In this document: positions 1-5,066 of the stretch, one piece after another
Layout of the letters: every line of letters starts with the position of its first letter
How positions within the stretch are numbered: position 1 is the stretch's first letter
Source of the DNA: Caldisericota bacterium
GTDB taxonomy: Bacteria; CAIJMQ01; JAADFP01
DNA length: 9,878 nucleotides
Assembly (NCBI GenBank): GCA_013152825.1
Contig: JAADFP010000052.1
Location: 1 to 9,878 of the forward strand
Direction of reading: 5' to 3'
Made by a program: the position numbers and the translations under genes
The notes under the pieces: model-generated
The model's database searches: none
What the model saw: the letters and a program-made list of their open reading frames with translations, nothing else
Told to the model about the DNA's origin: nothing

Positions 1-3
1 ACA

Positions 4-24
4 GTCTAAAGTCTATAGTCTAAA
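4..24 (-). repeat. Heptamer tandem array, TTTAGAC/TATAGAC type (3 units)
   Basis: Three perfect-length 7-bp units (GTCTAAA, GTCTATA, GTCTAAA at 4, 11 and 18) lie head to tail. Read on the minus strand they are TTTAGAC/TATAGAC, the same unit as the arrays at 1516-1550 and 9577-9611 but in the opposite orientation. The array is cut by the window start, so its full length is unknown. It lies directly upstream of the tRNA promoter, where a -35 element would fall. Confidence 0.8.
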
Positions 25-36
25 TTATGCACTTTC

Positions 37-45
37 TGGTAGAAT
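37..45 (+). promoter_or_regulatory. Probable extended -10 promoter of tRNA-Thr/cinA
   Basis: The sequence TGGTAGAAT has the TGn extension followed by TAGAAT, one mismatch from TATAAT. Its end lies 10 bases before the mature tRNA 5' end, so transcription would start near 52-53 with a leader of about 3 bases. No good -35 hexamer is present; the expected position is occupied by the heptamer repeat, so an extended -10 promoter is the best reading. This is inferred from sequence only. Confidence 0.5.
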
Positions 46-55
46 ATTAAGTACT

Positions 56-127
56 GCCGGTGTAGCTCAATGGCAGAGCGCCTCATTCGTAATGAGGGGG
101 TTGAGAGTTCGACTCTCTCCGCCGGCT
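56..127 (+). tRNA. tRNA-Thr, anticodon CGT (reads ACG)
   Basis: A complete 72-base cloverleaf can be folded. The 7-bp acceptor stem (GCCGGTG with CGCCGGC, one T-G wobble) closes a 4-bp D stem, a 5-bp anticodon stem CCTCA/TGAGG with loop TTCGTAA, a 5-base variable loop and a 5-bp T stem GAGAG/CTCTC with loop TTCGACT. The anticodon CGT gives threonine, codon ACG. The discriminator is T127, followed by CAA, so the 3' CCA is not encoded and must be added after processing. The cinA start codon begins at 130, only two bases after the tRNA, so the two are almost certainly made as one transcript. Confidence 0.97.
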
Positions 128-129
128 CA

Positions 130-1368
130 ATGAGTGCAGTAATAATAAATATTGGTTCGGAACTCCTTTCCGGAGATGTAATTAACAAAAATTTCCTCTT
201 CCTTACCCAGAAACTGCAGGAAGAAGGAATAGATATTGTAGCTCAGATAATCGTGGGTGATGAAAGAGAACACCTCACTCGCATTCTCAAAGATTCTCTA
301 TCCCATTACTCGCAAATCTTCGTAACCGGGGGGCTGGGAGCAACAGAAGATGATATCACCCGGGAAGCAATCTCTTCTTCTGTCAATAAGCCCCTCGTTT
401 TAGACAAAAAACTGCTTAAAGAGATAAAATCCCGCTACGAAAAGTGGGGGAAAAGGTTTCTTCCCGTGCACGAGAGAATGGCAAAAATCCCGGAGGGTGC
501 CATCCCGGTAACAAACTATGTAGGAGCTGCTCCAGGCTTTTACCTGGAATGTGAAGGGCGTCAGATATTTGCCTTGCCCGGGGTGCCGGAAGAAATGCGG
601 GATATGTGGGGCAGGATACGAACCTTCCTGGTACGGGAGAAGAATGTAATAATTAGAAAAAGAGTTTTGAAATGCTGGGGATTATCCGAATCCGAAGTAA
701 ACGGAAAAATCAAATCCTTCCTGGAGAAAGATAATCCCCGCCTCGGTATCACGGTGAACCCTTACGGAGTAGAAATCAGGATAAAAGCAAAGGGAGGAAG
801 CCCCCGTCAGGCAGAAGAAATACTGGAAAAGGTAGAAAGAAACATTAAGGATACAATAGGAGACAATATCTATGCTGCCGATACTACAGACATGGAAAAA
901 GTAGTGGGTATGCTGCTCACTCTTAAGAAGAAAAGCATAAGTTTGGCAGAATCGTGTACAGGAGGGCTAATTTCTCACCGCCTGACCAATGTCCCGGGCA
1001 GTTCACAGTATTTTACCGGGGGAATTATTGTCTACTCAAATAAGAGCAAAATAGAAAAACTGGGGGTAGATCCTGAAATCCTGGAAAAATACGGTGCAGT
1101 AAGCAAAGAGACCGCCAGGGAAATGGCAGTACGGATAAGAGAAAAAATGGGCACAGACCTGGGTATTGCGGTTACCGGGATAGCTGGTCCTGCGGGCGGT
1201 ACGCGGGAGAAACCAGTGGGGCTGGTATATACAGCATTAAGCGAAGCGAACAATTGCTGGGTAGAGGAACACCGCTTCATAGGAGAAAGAATTTCTATAA
1301 AGATAAAGTCGTCTCAGGCTGCTCTTGATCTGGTACGCAGGTACCTACTGGAACTTCTTAAAAAGTAA
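130..1368 (+). CDS. cinA: CinA family protein: N-terminal nucleotide pyrophosphatase-like and C-terminal NMN deamidase (PncC-like) domains
   Basis: The 412-residue protein is full length for two-domain CinA. The N-terminal MoaB/Mog-like (MoCF-binding) domain, about residues 1-170, begins with IINIGSELLSGDVIN and carries GGLGATEDDIT (67-77) and FALPGVPEEM (147-156). A linker domain follows. The C-terminal domain (about 255-412) has SLAESCTGG (271-279), the PGSS segment (289-292), YSNKSK (302-307) and TGIAGPAGG (349-357), as in nicotinamide-mononucleotide deamidases. Family knowledge suggests roles in pyridine-nucleotide salvage and, in some bacteria, competence or DNA-damage response; the specific role here is inferred. 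The start at 130 is chosen because homologues begin just before this IGSELL segment and upstream sequence is tRNA. There is no Shine-Dalgarno before it: the preceding 20 bases are pyrimidine-rich tRNA 3' sequence. No heterologous features are seen. Confidence 0.95.
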   Translation: MSAVIINIGSELLSGDVINKNFLFLTQKLQEEGIDIVAQIIVGDEREHLTRILKDSLSHYSQIFVTGGLGATEDDITREAISSSVNKPLVLDKKLLKEIKSRYEKWGKRFLPVHERMAKIPEGAIPVTNYVGAAPGFYLECEGRQIFALPGVPEEMRDMWGRIRTFLVREKNVIIRKRVLKCWGLSESEVNGKIKSFLEKDNPRLGITVNPYGVEIRIKAKGGSPRQAEEILEKVERNIKDTIGDNIYAADTTDMEKVVGMLLTLKKKSISLAESCTGGLISHRLTNVPGSSQYFTGGIIVYSNKSKIEKLGVDPEILEKYGAVSKETAREMAVRIREKMGTDLGIAVTGIAGPAGGTREKPVGLVYTALSEANNCWVEEHRFIGERISIKIKSSQAALDLVRRYLLELLKK

Positions 1369-1435
1369 TTGTTTCTCAGGCTCAGGGATTAGCGAGAATG
1401 CAGGATATGTCTTAGTCTGTAGACTGGGAGAAGCA

Positions 1436-1505
1436 GTGAACAGTAAGGTGTAAGGCGTGAGTAGTAGATGAGTTGTGAGTTCCGAGTTGTTAGTTGTAAG
1501 TTCCG
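1436..1505 (+). repeat. Degenerate heptamer array, GTNAGNN then AGTTNNN (10 units)
   Basis: Ten consecutive 7-bp steps can be read without any gap. The first five units begin with GT (for example GTAAGGT at 1443 and GTAAGGC at 1450). The last five begin with AGTT (AGTTGTG at 1471, AGTTCCG at 1478 and again at 1499). The two halves are different motifs in the same 7-bp phase. The AGTT units match those found on the minus strand at 5030-5057. Confidence 0.75.
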
Positions 1506-1515
1506 CCCCGACTTA

Positions 1516-1550
1516 ATTAGACTGTAGACTTTAGACGATAGATATTAGAC
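1516..1550 (+). repeat. Heptamer array, TWTAGAC type (5 units)
   Basis: Five 7-bp units start at 1516, 1523, 1530, 1537 and 1544: ATTAGAC, TGTAGAC, TTTAGAC, a diverged GATAGAT, and ATTAGAC. The array is followed by TGG, exactly as the single TGTAGAC at 1418-1424 and the array at 9577-9611 are. Confidence 0.8.
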
Positions 1551-1561
1551 TGGGGAAGCTC

Positions 1562-1589
1562 AGATACAGGATGCAAGATACATGATAGT
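1562..1589 (+). repeat. Heptamer array, AGATACA type (4 units)
   Basis: Four 7-bp units: AGATACA at 1562 and again at 1576, with GGATGCA at 1569 and TGATAGT at 1583. The array ends 2 bases before the inverted palindrome at 1592. Confidence 0.7.
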
Positions 1590-1591
1590 GG

Positions 1592-1611
1592 ATTTCCGCT
1601 TTCGCAGGAAT
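1592..1611 (-). repeat. Small palindrome with GAAA tetraloop, inverted copy
   Basis: On the minus strand this reads ATTCCTGC, GAAA, GCGGAAAT: an 8-bp stem with one mismatch and one G-T pair around a GAAA loop. It is flanked by GTC on its 5' side and CC on its 3' side, like the palindromes at 1853-1872 and 9827-9846, but is in the opposite orientation. It belongs to the widespread class of CCCGCGAAAGCGGG-like intergenic palindromes seen in many bacterial genomes. Confidence 0.7.
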
Positions 1612-1674
1612 GACAAAAGAAAAAATGCAGTAGAAGGAAGCACAAAGACACAGCGGGAAGATGAGTGGAGGAGG

Positions 1675-1702
1675 ACGGTAGACGGAGGACGAGCAACGTT
1701 TC
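1675..1702 (+). repeat. Degenerate heptamer array, ACGNNNN type (4 units)
   Basis: Units starting with ACG occur at 1675, 1682, 1689 and 1696 (ACGGTAG, ACGGAGG, ACGAGCA, ACGTTTC), each exactly 7 bp apart. Conservation is limited to the first three bases, so this is the weakest of the arrays in the window. Confidence 0.5.
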
Positions 1703-1773
1703 CAGCGGCGCAACCGCAACCGATTTCGAGTTAGACGTCAGAGTGAACAATGAGCTGGTAGCCTGGGAGAAAG

Positions 1774-1833
1774 TTTTGGATTTGTGATTTAGGGTTTATT
1801 TTGAGTTTAGGGTTTTGGATTTAGGGTTTATTT
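1774..1833 (+). repeat. Heptamer array, TTTAGGG/TTTTGGA type (8 units, one 4-bp slip)
   Basis: Units are TTTTGGA (1774, 1813), TTTGTGA (1781), TTTAGGG (1788, 1806, 1820) and TTTATTT (1795, 1827). The 7-bp step is broken once by a 4-base insert at 1802-1805. A 17-bp block starting with TTTAGGG is repeated exactly at 1788-1804 and 1820-1836. The TTTAGGG unit happens to resemble plant telomere repeats; I regard that as chance. A sister array lies at 9754-9806. Confidence 0.8.
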
Positions 1834-1843
1834 TGATGCCAGC

Positions 1844-1880
1844 TCTCCTGTCATACCTGCGTAAGCAGGTATCCAGGAGA
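1844..1880. repeat. Two-part palindrome with GTAA tetraloop
   Basis: The inner stem ATACCTGC (1853-1860) pairs perfectly with GCAGGTAT (1865-1872) around a GTAA loop. An outer 7-bp stem TCTCCTG (1844-1850) pairs perfectly with CAGGAGA (1874-1880), separated by a small internal loop. There is no following T run, so it is not a typical intrinsic terminator. The inner stem has the same geometry as 9827-9846 but a different sequence with pairing kept. Confidence 0.85.
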
Positions 1881-2070
1881 ATTAAACCGGGTGAAACTGG
1901 TAACTCAGCACTCTTTTAGGACACCGAATATCCGTCCCATTTTGGGTATAATTAGCCCCAGCGAAAAGTAAAAGTAATAGCCCTAATTTAGAAACAAGTG
2001 AAAACCTACTTAGAGATAAGGCGCAGCTTCCCAGCATACTGGTTCTACCATATAAGCAAATCTCTCAGGC

Positions 2071-2490
2071 TTACTCCAATCTCCTGCCCAGAGAAGCTTT
2101 TAATAAATCACAGAACTTGACCCCTTTCAACGCTCCCAGCTCTCCTACTATCTTTTCGACTTCTCTTGCTTTACCTTTAATTACCGTCAATTCCAGGCAG
2201 TTATCCTTGTCAAGGTGAATATGCTGGGTGGAAATTATGTGTGAAATATGGTGGTGTTCTATTTCCATCAGCTCTTCTACAAGTTCTCTCTTGTGATGGT
2301 TATAAACGAGCAGCACCCCTCCAATAACCTCTTCCCCTTCTTCCCATTCCTCCTGGACCAGTGATTTCCTTATCAGGTCAGCGATTGCCTTGGAACGATT
2401 TGTATAGCCTTTTTTCTTTATGTACCTGTCAAATTTATCTCTCAGGCCTTCAGGAATGGAGACGCCGAATCTTACCAGCTCTTTCTTCAT
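2071..2490 (-). CDS. nikR: NikR, nickel-responsive ribbon-helix-helix regulator
   Basis: The 139-residue protein is the usual NikR length. An N-terminal ribbon-helix-helix DNA-binding domain (about 1-45; VRFGVSIPEGL then TNRSKAIADLIRKSL) is followed by a C-terminal ACT-like metal-sensing domain. The high-affinity nickel ligands are all present in family spacing: His79, His90, His92 and Cys98 (STQHIHLDKDNC), matching E. coli His76/His87/His89/Cys95. It probably represses or modulates nickel-uptake or nickel-enzyme genes elsewhere; no such targets lie in this window. The ATG at 2490 overlaps the nadK stop codon as ATGA, so translation is probably coupled, and nikR ends the operon. Its own Shine-Dalgarno is weak (GGGA about 5 bases upstream). 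I found no clear GTATGA/TCATAC-type NikR operator upstream of the operon. Confidence 0.95.
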   Translation of the reverse strand: MKKELVRFGVSIPEGLRDKFDRYIKKKGYTNRSKAIADLIRKSLVQEEWEEGEEVIGGVLLVYNHHKRELVEELMEIEHHHISHIISTQHIHLDKDNCLELTVIKGKAREVEKIVGELGALKGVKFCDLLKASLGRRLE

Positions 2491-3347
2491 TCTTTTCCCG
2501 AATATCCTTTCCAGCTAAGTTTTTTTCGCAAAAGATGGTAAAAATTTAACCGGGCAAAACGCAGAAGCAAGGTATCAAAAGAAGCACTTTCTATTTTAAT
2601 GGGGACATTGGTTTCTGCCTCCCTGCCTACCTGGCCATCGCATACCACGGATACTCCACCCGGGCTTAAACAGGATATTTCTACCGAGGAAGAAGCAGGG
2701 ACAATTAAGGGGCGATGCGAGAGAGTATGAGGGCATACCGGGATTATTATCATTCCCTCTACTTCCGGATGCAGGATAGGTCCTCCGGCAGAAAGCGAGT
2801 GACCGGTGGAACCAGTAGGAGTAGAAATAATTAAACCGTCCGCAGAAAATGTGGTAAGGTATTCCCCGTTAATAGAAACCTTTAACTCAATTATTCTAAA
2901 GGGATTCTTTCTTAGTACAACACTGTCATTCAAAGCAAAAAAACTTTCCCCTTTTACTTCTGTGCTTAAGCCTCTCCTTCTCTCCAGAGAAAAATTTTTC
3001 TCTTTCAGGCGAGATATCAATCCGGGAAAATCCTCCATGCTGGTCTGGGTGAGGAACCCCATTCTCCCCATGTTTACCCCCAGCAGAGGGATATTCTTAT
3101 CTCCCACCAGGCGGGCTCCCCTTAACAGCGTGCCATCTCCTCCCAGGGTAATAAGATAGGAAATTTTAGCCAGGAATTCCTCTTTGCCCAGTCCTAACTG
3201 GGATAGATTACAGCTTTGGGCTTCTTCCTGGAGCAGGAAACAGCCAAAACCATTTTTCTCCAGTAAGTCTACTATAGTACGAATACTTCCTACAGTTTTT
3301 GCCTTAGAAGTATTTAAGATGATTCCGATATAAGTTGTTTTATCCAT
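2487..3347 (-). CDS. nadK: NAD kinase
   Basis: Phosphorylates NAD to NADP in the cytoplasm. The 286-residue product has the family motifs in order: GGDG (69-72) in TLGGDGTLLRGA, NMGRMGFLT (92-100), ALND (138-141), SADGLIISTPTGST (168-181) with SLSAGGP following, and DGQ (237-239). The usual TGSTAY is TGSTGH here, a small variation near the NAD pocket. I chose the ATG at 3347 because AAAGGA lies 5 bases upstream and the encoded MDKTTYIGII matches the family N terminus. An ATG at 3371 would add eight residues (MPPGKKGK) but has a poor ribosome-binding site. The gene overlaps the end of gmk by 34 bases and the start of nikR by 4. In Firmicutes rpoZ commonly follows gmk; nadK takes that place here. 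Confidence 0.95.
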   Translation of the reverse strand: MDKTTYIGIILNTSKAKTVGSIRTIVDLLEKNGFGCFLLQEEAQSCNLSQLGLGKEEFLAKISYLITLGGDGTLLRGARLVGDKNIPLLGVNMGRMGFLTQTSMEDFPGLISRLKEKNFSLERRRGLSTEVKGESFFALNDSVVLRKNPFRIIELKVSINGEYLTTFSADGLIISTPTGSTGHSLSAGGPILHPEVEGMIIIPVCPHTLSHRPLIVPASSSVEISCLSPGGVSVVCDGQVGREAETNVPIKIESASFDTLLLRFARLNFYHLLRKKLSWKGYSGKE

Positions 3348-3925
3348 TTTTCCTTTCTTGCCCGGCGGCATTTTTCTGCTCTAATTATACACCGGATATC
3401 CTGAATAGCTTCCTCAATCAACCTGTTTACCACCAGGTAATCGTAATCCTGATAAAAGCTTAATTCCTCTTTGGCCCGCTTTAGTCTCTTTTTGATTTCC
3501 TTCTCGCTTTCTGTGCTTCTCTTTAGTAATCTCCGCTCCAATTCTTTCCAGGAAGGCGGAATAAGAAAGATAAACACTGAAGGGAGATTGCATTCCTTAA
3601 TTTTCCTGGCACCCTGCACATCAATATCCAGCAGAAGTATCTTCCCTTTTTGAATATTTTCTTCAATAAAATCCCTGGGCGTTCCGTAAAAGTGCCCATG
3701 CACTTCTGCCCACTCTATGAACCTGTTTTCTTTGACCAGCTGCAGGAACTTTTCCCGGGAAACAAAGTAATAGTCTTTGCCCGGCACCTCTTCCCGGCGG
3801 GGTAAACGGGTAGTATAAGACACCGAGTAGCAAATGTCTTTCTCGCACTTAAGAATTTCTTCTCTTAGAGTAGTCTTTCCTCCTCCAGATGGAGAAGAGA
3901 TAACTACAAGAAATCCCTTACTCAC
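3314..3925 (-). CDS. gmk: Guanylate kinase
   Basis: Converts GMP and ATP to GDP and ADP. The 203-residue protein is the normal length and complete: P-loop SSPSGGGKTT (10-19), the GMP-binding segment YTTRLPRREEVPGKDYYFV, IEWAEVHGHFYGTP, the LLLDIDVQGA Walker-B-like strand, and the lid region with repeated arginines (LERRLLKRSTE). The start is a GTG at 3925, supported by GGAG 7 bases upstream inside the end of remA. It overlaps the remA stop by 8 bases, and its own 3' end runs 34 bases into nadK. It stands in the conserved yicC-remA-gmk order. No residue needed for catalysis appears to be missing. Confidence 0.97.
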   Translation of the reverse strand: MSKGFLVVISSPSGGGKTTLREEILKCEKDICYSVSYTTRLPRREEVPGKDYYFVSREKFLQLVKENRFIEWAEVHGHFYGTPRDFIEENIQKGKILLLDIDVQGARKIKECNLPSVFIFLIPPSWKELERRLLKRSTESEKEIKKRLKRAKEELSFYQDYDYLVVNRLIEEAIQDIRCIIRAEKCRRARKEKWIKQLISESS

Positions 3926-4163
3926 TCATTTTCTCCATAATTTCCTGTAGTTCCTCGGGAAGAAGGGGCGAAAGGAAAAGGTAGGAAGGGGTAATCACCA
4001 GTGAACGTGTTCTCTCTCCTCCTGTGGCATCTATTATTTTCCCACTTTTTTTCAGGTCTCGCACCATTTTCTGGATGGGTTTGGAATTGTACCTTACTAT
4101 ACCAACTATTCTACCCTGATTAACAAAATTACCTTTTCCTATGGGGACAAATTCAAACGACAT
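3918..4163 (-). CDS. remA: RemA family regulatory protein (DUF370)
   Basis: This 81-residue protein belongs to the RemA/DUF370 family: IGKGNFVNQGRIVGIV near the N terminus, KKSGKIIDATGG, and the hallmark GERTRSLVI segment around 48-56. In Bacillus subtilis RemA is a DNA-binding activator of biofilm-matrix and osmoprotection genes; in other phyla its targets are mostly unknown, so the role here is inferred only at family level. Its position between yicC and gmk is the same as in Firmicutes (yloC-remA-gmk), which strongly supports the call. The ATG at 4163 overlaps the yicC end by 11 bases, and the stop at 3918-3920 overlaps the GTG start of gmk, so all three are translationally linked. Confidence 0.93.
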   Translation of the reverse strand: MSFEFVPIGKGNFVNQGRIVGIVRYNSKPIQKMVRDLKKSGKIIDATGGERTRSLVITPSYLFLSPLLPEELQEIMEKMSE

Positions 4164-4950
4164 TTCTCAATTGTTCTCTTATACTGTTAATTTCCATTTT
4201 TATATGCACCATTCTATGAGAGAATTTGGCCTCCTGAATCTTGGCTGATATTGCATTAGCTTCCCTTAACATCTCCTGAGTAAGAAAATCCATTTTTAAA
4301 CCGGAAGAATTTTTCTTTTTCAACTCGCGAAAGATAGCTATAAGATGAGATTTAAAGCGGGTTATCTCTTCGTTAACATCCGGGATAGACTCTTCTCCCA
4401 GAGATAGGAACTCTTTTTCTCTCTTTTTATTCTCTTTTTCAATCTCTTTGAGAATATTTCTTATCCTGCTAAACCGGTTAAAAATATCATTATAAAGAAT
4501 TTTACCTTCCTCTTCCCGCATTGTTTTAAGCTCACCTAATGCAGTCTCAATTTCCCGCAGTATAATCTTTTTCCGCGAGGAGAAATTTTTAATTCTGGTG
4601 TTCAATATACCGGGAAAGGAGAGGATAAATTGGGCAGAGACGGGAAAATGCTTATTGCTTTTATTCTCTACCTCTCCCAGGATATCCAGATATCTTTTTA
4701 ATATCTCCCAGTTTATATTTATATCCAGAGCCTGGGAAGATTTTTCCCACTCTAACCGCAAAATTATCAATCCCCGCTTTAATCTCTTTTCAATAATCTT
4801 CCTTATGGGAAATTCCATGTTTGCCAGCTCTTCCGGAAGATAAAGCCGGGTCTCAAAATGGCGATGATTGAGCGAGGTAAGAGTAACACAGAACGAACCG
4901 TAGGGAGTATTAAAAGTATGCTCGGAAAAACCGGTCATACTCTCCAGCAC
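4153..4950 (-). CDS. yicC: YicC family endoribonuclease-like protein
   Basis: The 265-residue protein is slightly shorter than typical YicC (about 290) but has both conserved ends. The N terminus reads ESMTGFSEH then TLTSLNHRHFETRLYLPEEL. The C terminus has MDFLTQEMLREANAISAK and ends with MEINSIREQLRNV, the signature of this family. Between them is a Lys/Glu-rich helical stretch (roughly 140-200) that may be coiled coil. YicC members are reported RNases linked to small-RNA turnover in E. coli; the activity here is inferred. The start is a GTG at 4950 with GAGG 8 bases upstream; the ATG at 4938 has GGAG only 3 bases away, too close. It leads the yicC-remA-gmk-nadK-nikR operon after a 116-base gap. 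Confidence 0.93.
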   Translation of the reverse strand: MLESMTGFSEHTFNTPYGSFCVTLTSLNHRHFETRLYLPEELANMEFPIRKIIEKRLKRGLIILRLEWEKSSQALDININWEILKRYLDILGEVENKSNKHFPVSAQFILSFPGILNTRIKNFSSRKKIILREIETALGELKTMREEEGKILYNDIFNRFSRIRNILKEIEKENKKREKEFLSLGEESIPDVNEEITRFKSHLIAIFRELKKKNSSGLKMDFLTQEMLREANAISAKIQEAKFSHRMVHIKMEINSIREQLRNVV

Positions 4951-4970
4951 AATATAGCCCTCACTTTTAG

Positions 4971-5003
4971 CCCTTAGCTACATCTTCTACCAATAACTAA
5001 GGG
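4971..5003 (-). promoter_or_regulatory. Inverted repeat in the yicC leader
   Basis: CCCTTAG (minus strand, 5003 to 4997) pairs perfectly with CTAAGGG (4977 to 4971) across a 19-base loop. The structure ends 8 bases before the GAGG ribosome-binding site of yicC, so in mRNA it would sit just upstream of the initiation region. It could be an operator or an mRNA element. It has no T run and so is not a simple terminator. Function is unknown. Confidence 0.45.
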
Positions 5004-5029
5004 GAAACTCCTCTGCATCACGATACAGG

Positions 5030-5057
5030 CAAAACTTAAAACTAAACACTAAGAACT
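5030..5057 (-). repeat. Heptamer array, AGTTNTN type (4 units) in the etfB-yicC gap
   Basis: On the minus strand four 7-bp units beginning with AGT follow each other without a gap (AGTTCTT from 5057, AGTGTTT from 5050, then AGTTTTA and AGTTTTG, ending at 5030). They resemble the AGTTNNN units at 1471-1505 but are in the opposite orientation. The array starts 9 bases after the etfB stop codon. Confidence 0.65.
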
Positions 5058-5066
5058 CGGAATTTA

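Larger units (their letters stand above)
1369..2070. other. 702-base repeat-rich gap between convergent cinA and nikR
   Basis: No credible gene is seen on either strand; the short open frames present translate repeat sequence. From left to right it holds a single TGTAGAC unit at 1418, heptamer arrays at 1436-1505, 1516-1550, 1562-1589 and 1675-1702, an inverted palindrome at 1592-1611, a TTTAGGG-type array at 1774-1833 and a palindrome at 1844-1880. From 1881 to 2070 there are no heptamers. A perfect TATAAT occurs at 1947-1952 on the plus strand without a matching -35. No hairpin followed by a T run was found, so no intrinsic terminator can be assigned for either cinA or nikR. Confidence 0.75.

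Noticed and set aside
70..129. Open frame extending cinA 20 residues upstream to an ATG at 70
   Set aside because: These codons lie inside the tRNA-Thr gene, and the residues have no counterpart in CinA proteins; the ATG at 130 gives the family N terminus.
1517..1750. Short minus-strand open frames in the cinA-nikR gap
   Set aside because: They translate heptamer arrays and a palindrome, lack ribosome-binding sites and resemble no protein family.
1436..1836. CRISPR array
   Set aside because: Units are 7 bp and contiguous, with no 20-40 bp repeats separated by unique spacers and no cas genes nearby.
1788..1836. Telomere-like TTTAGGG sequence implying a linear replicon end or eukaryotic DNA
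   Set aside because: Only three TTTAGGG units occur, mixed with related heptamers, inside a bacterial gene region; many other heptamer motifs are present nearby.
1851..1872. NikR operator half-sites (TCATAC near GTAT)
   Set aside because: The match comes from the palindrome stem, has the wrong orientation and spacing for GTATGA-N16-TCATAC, and lies downstream of nikR.
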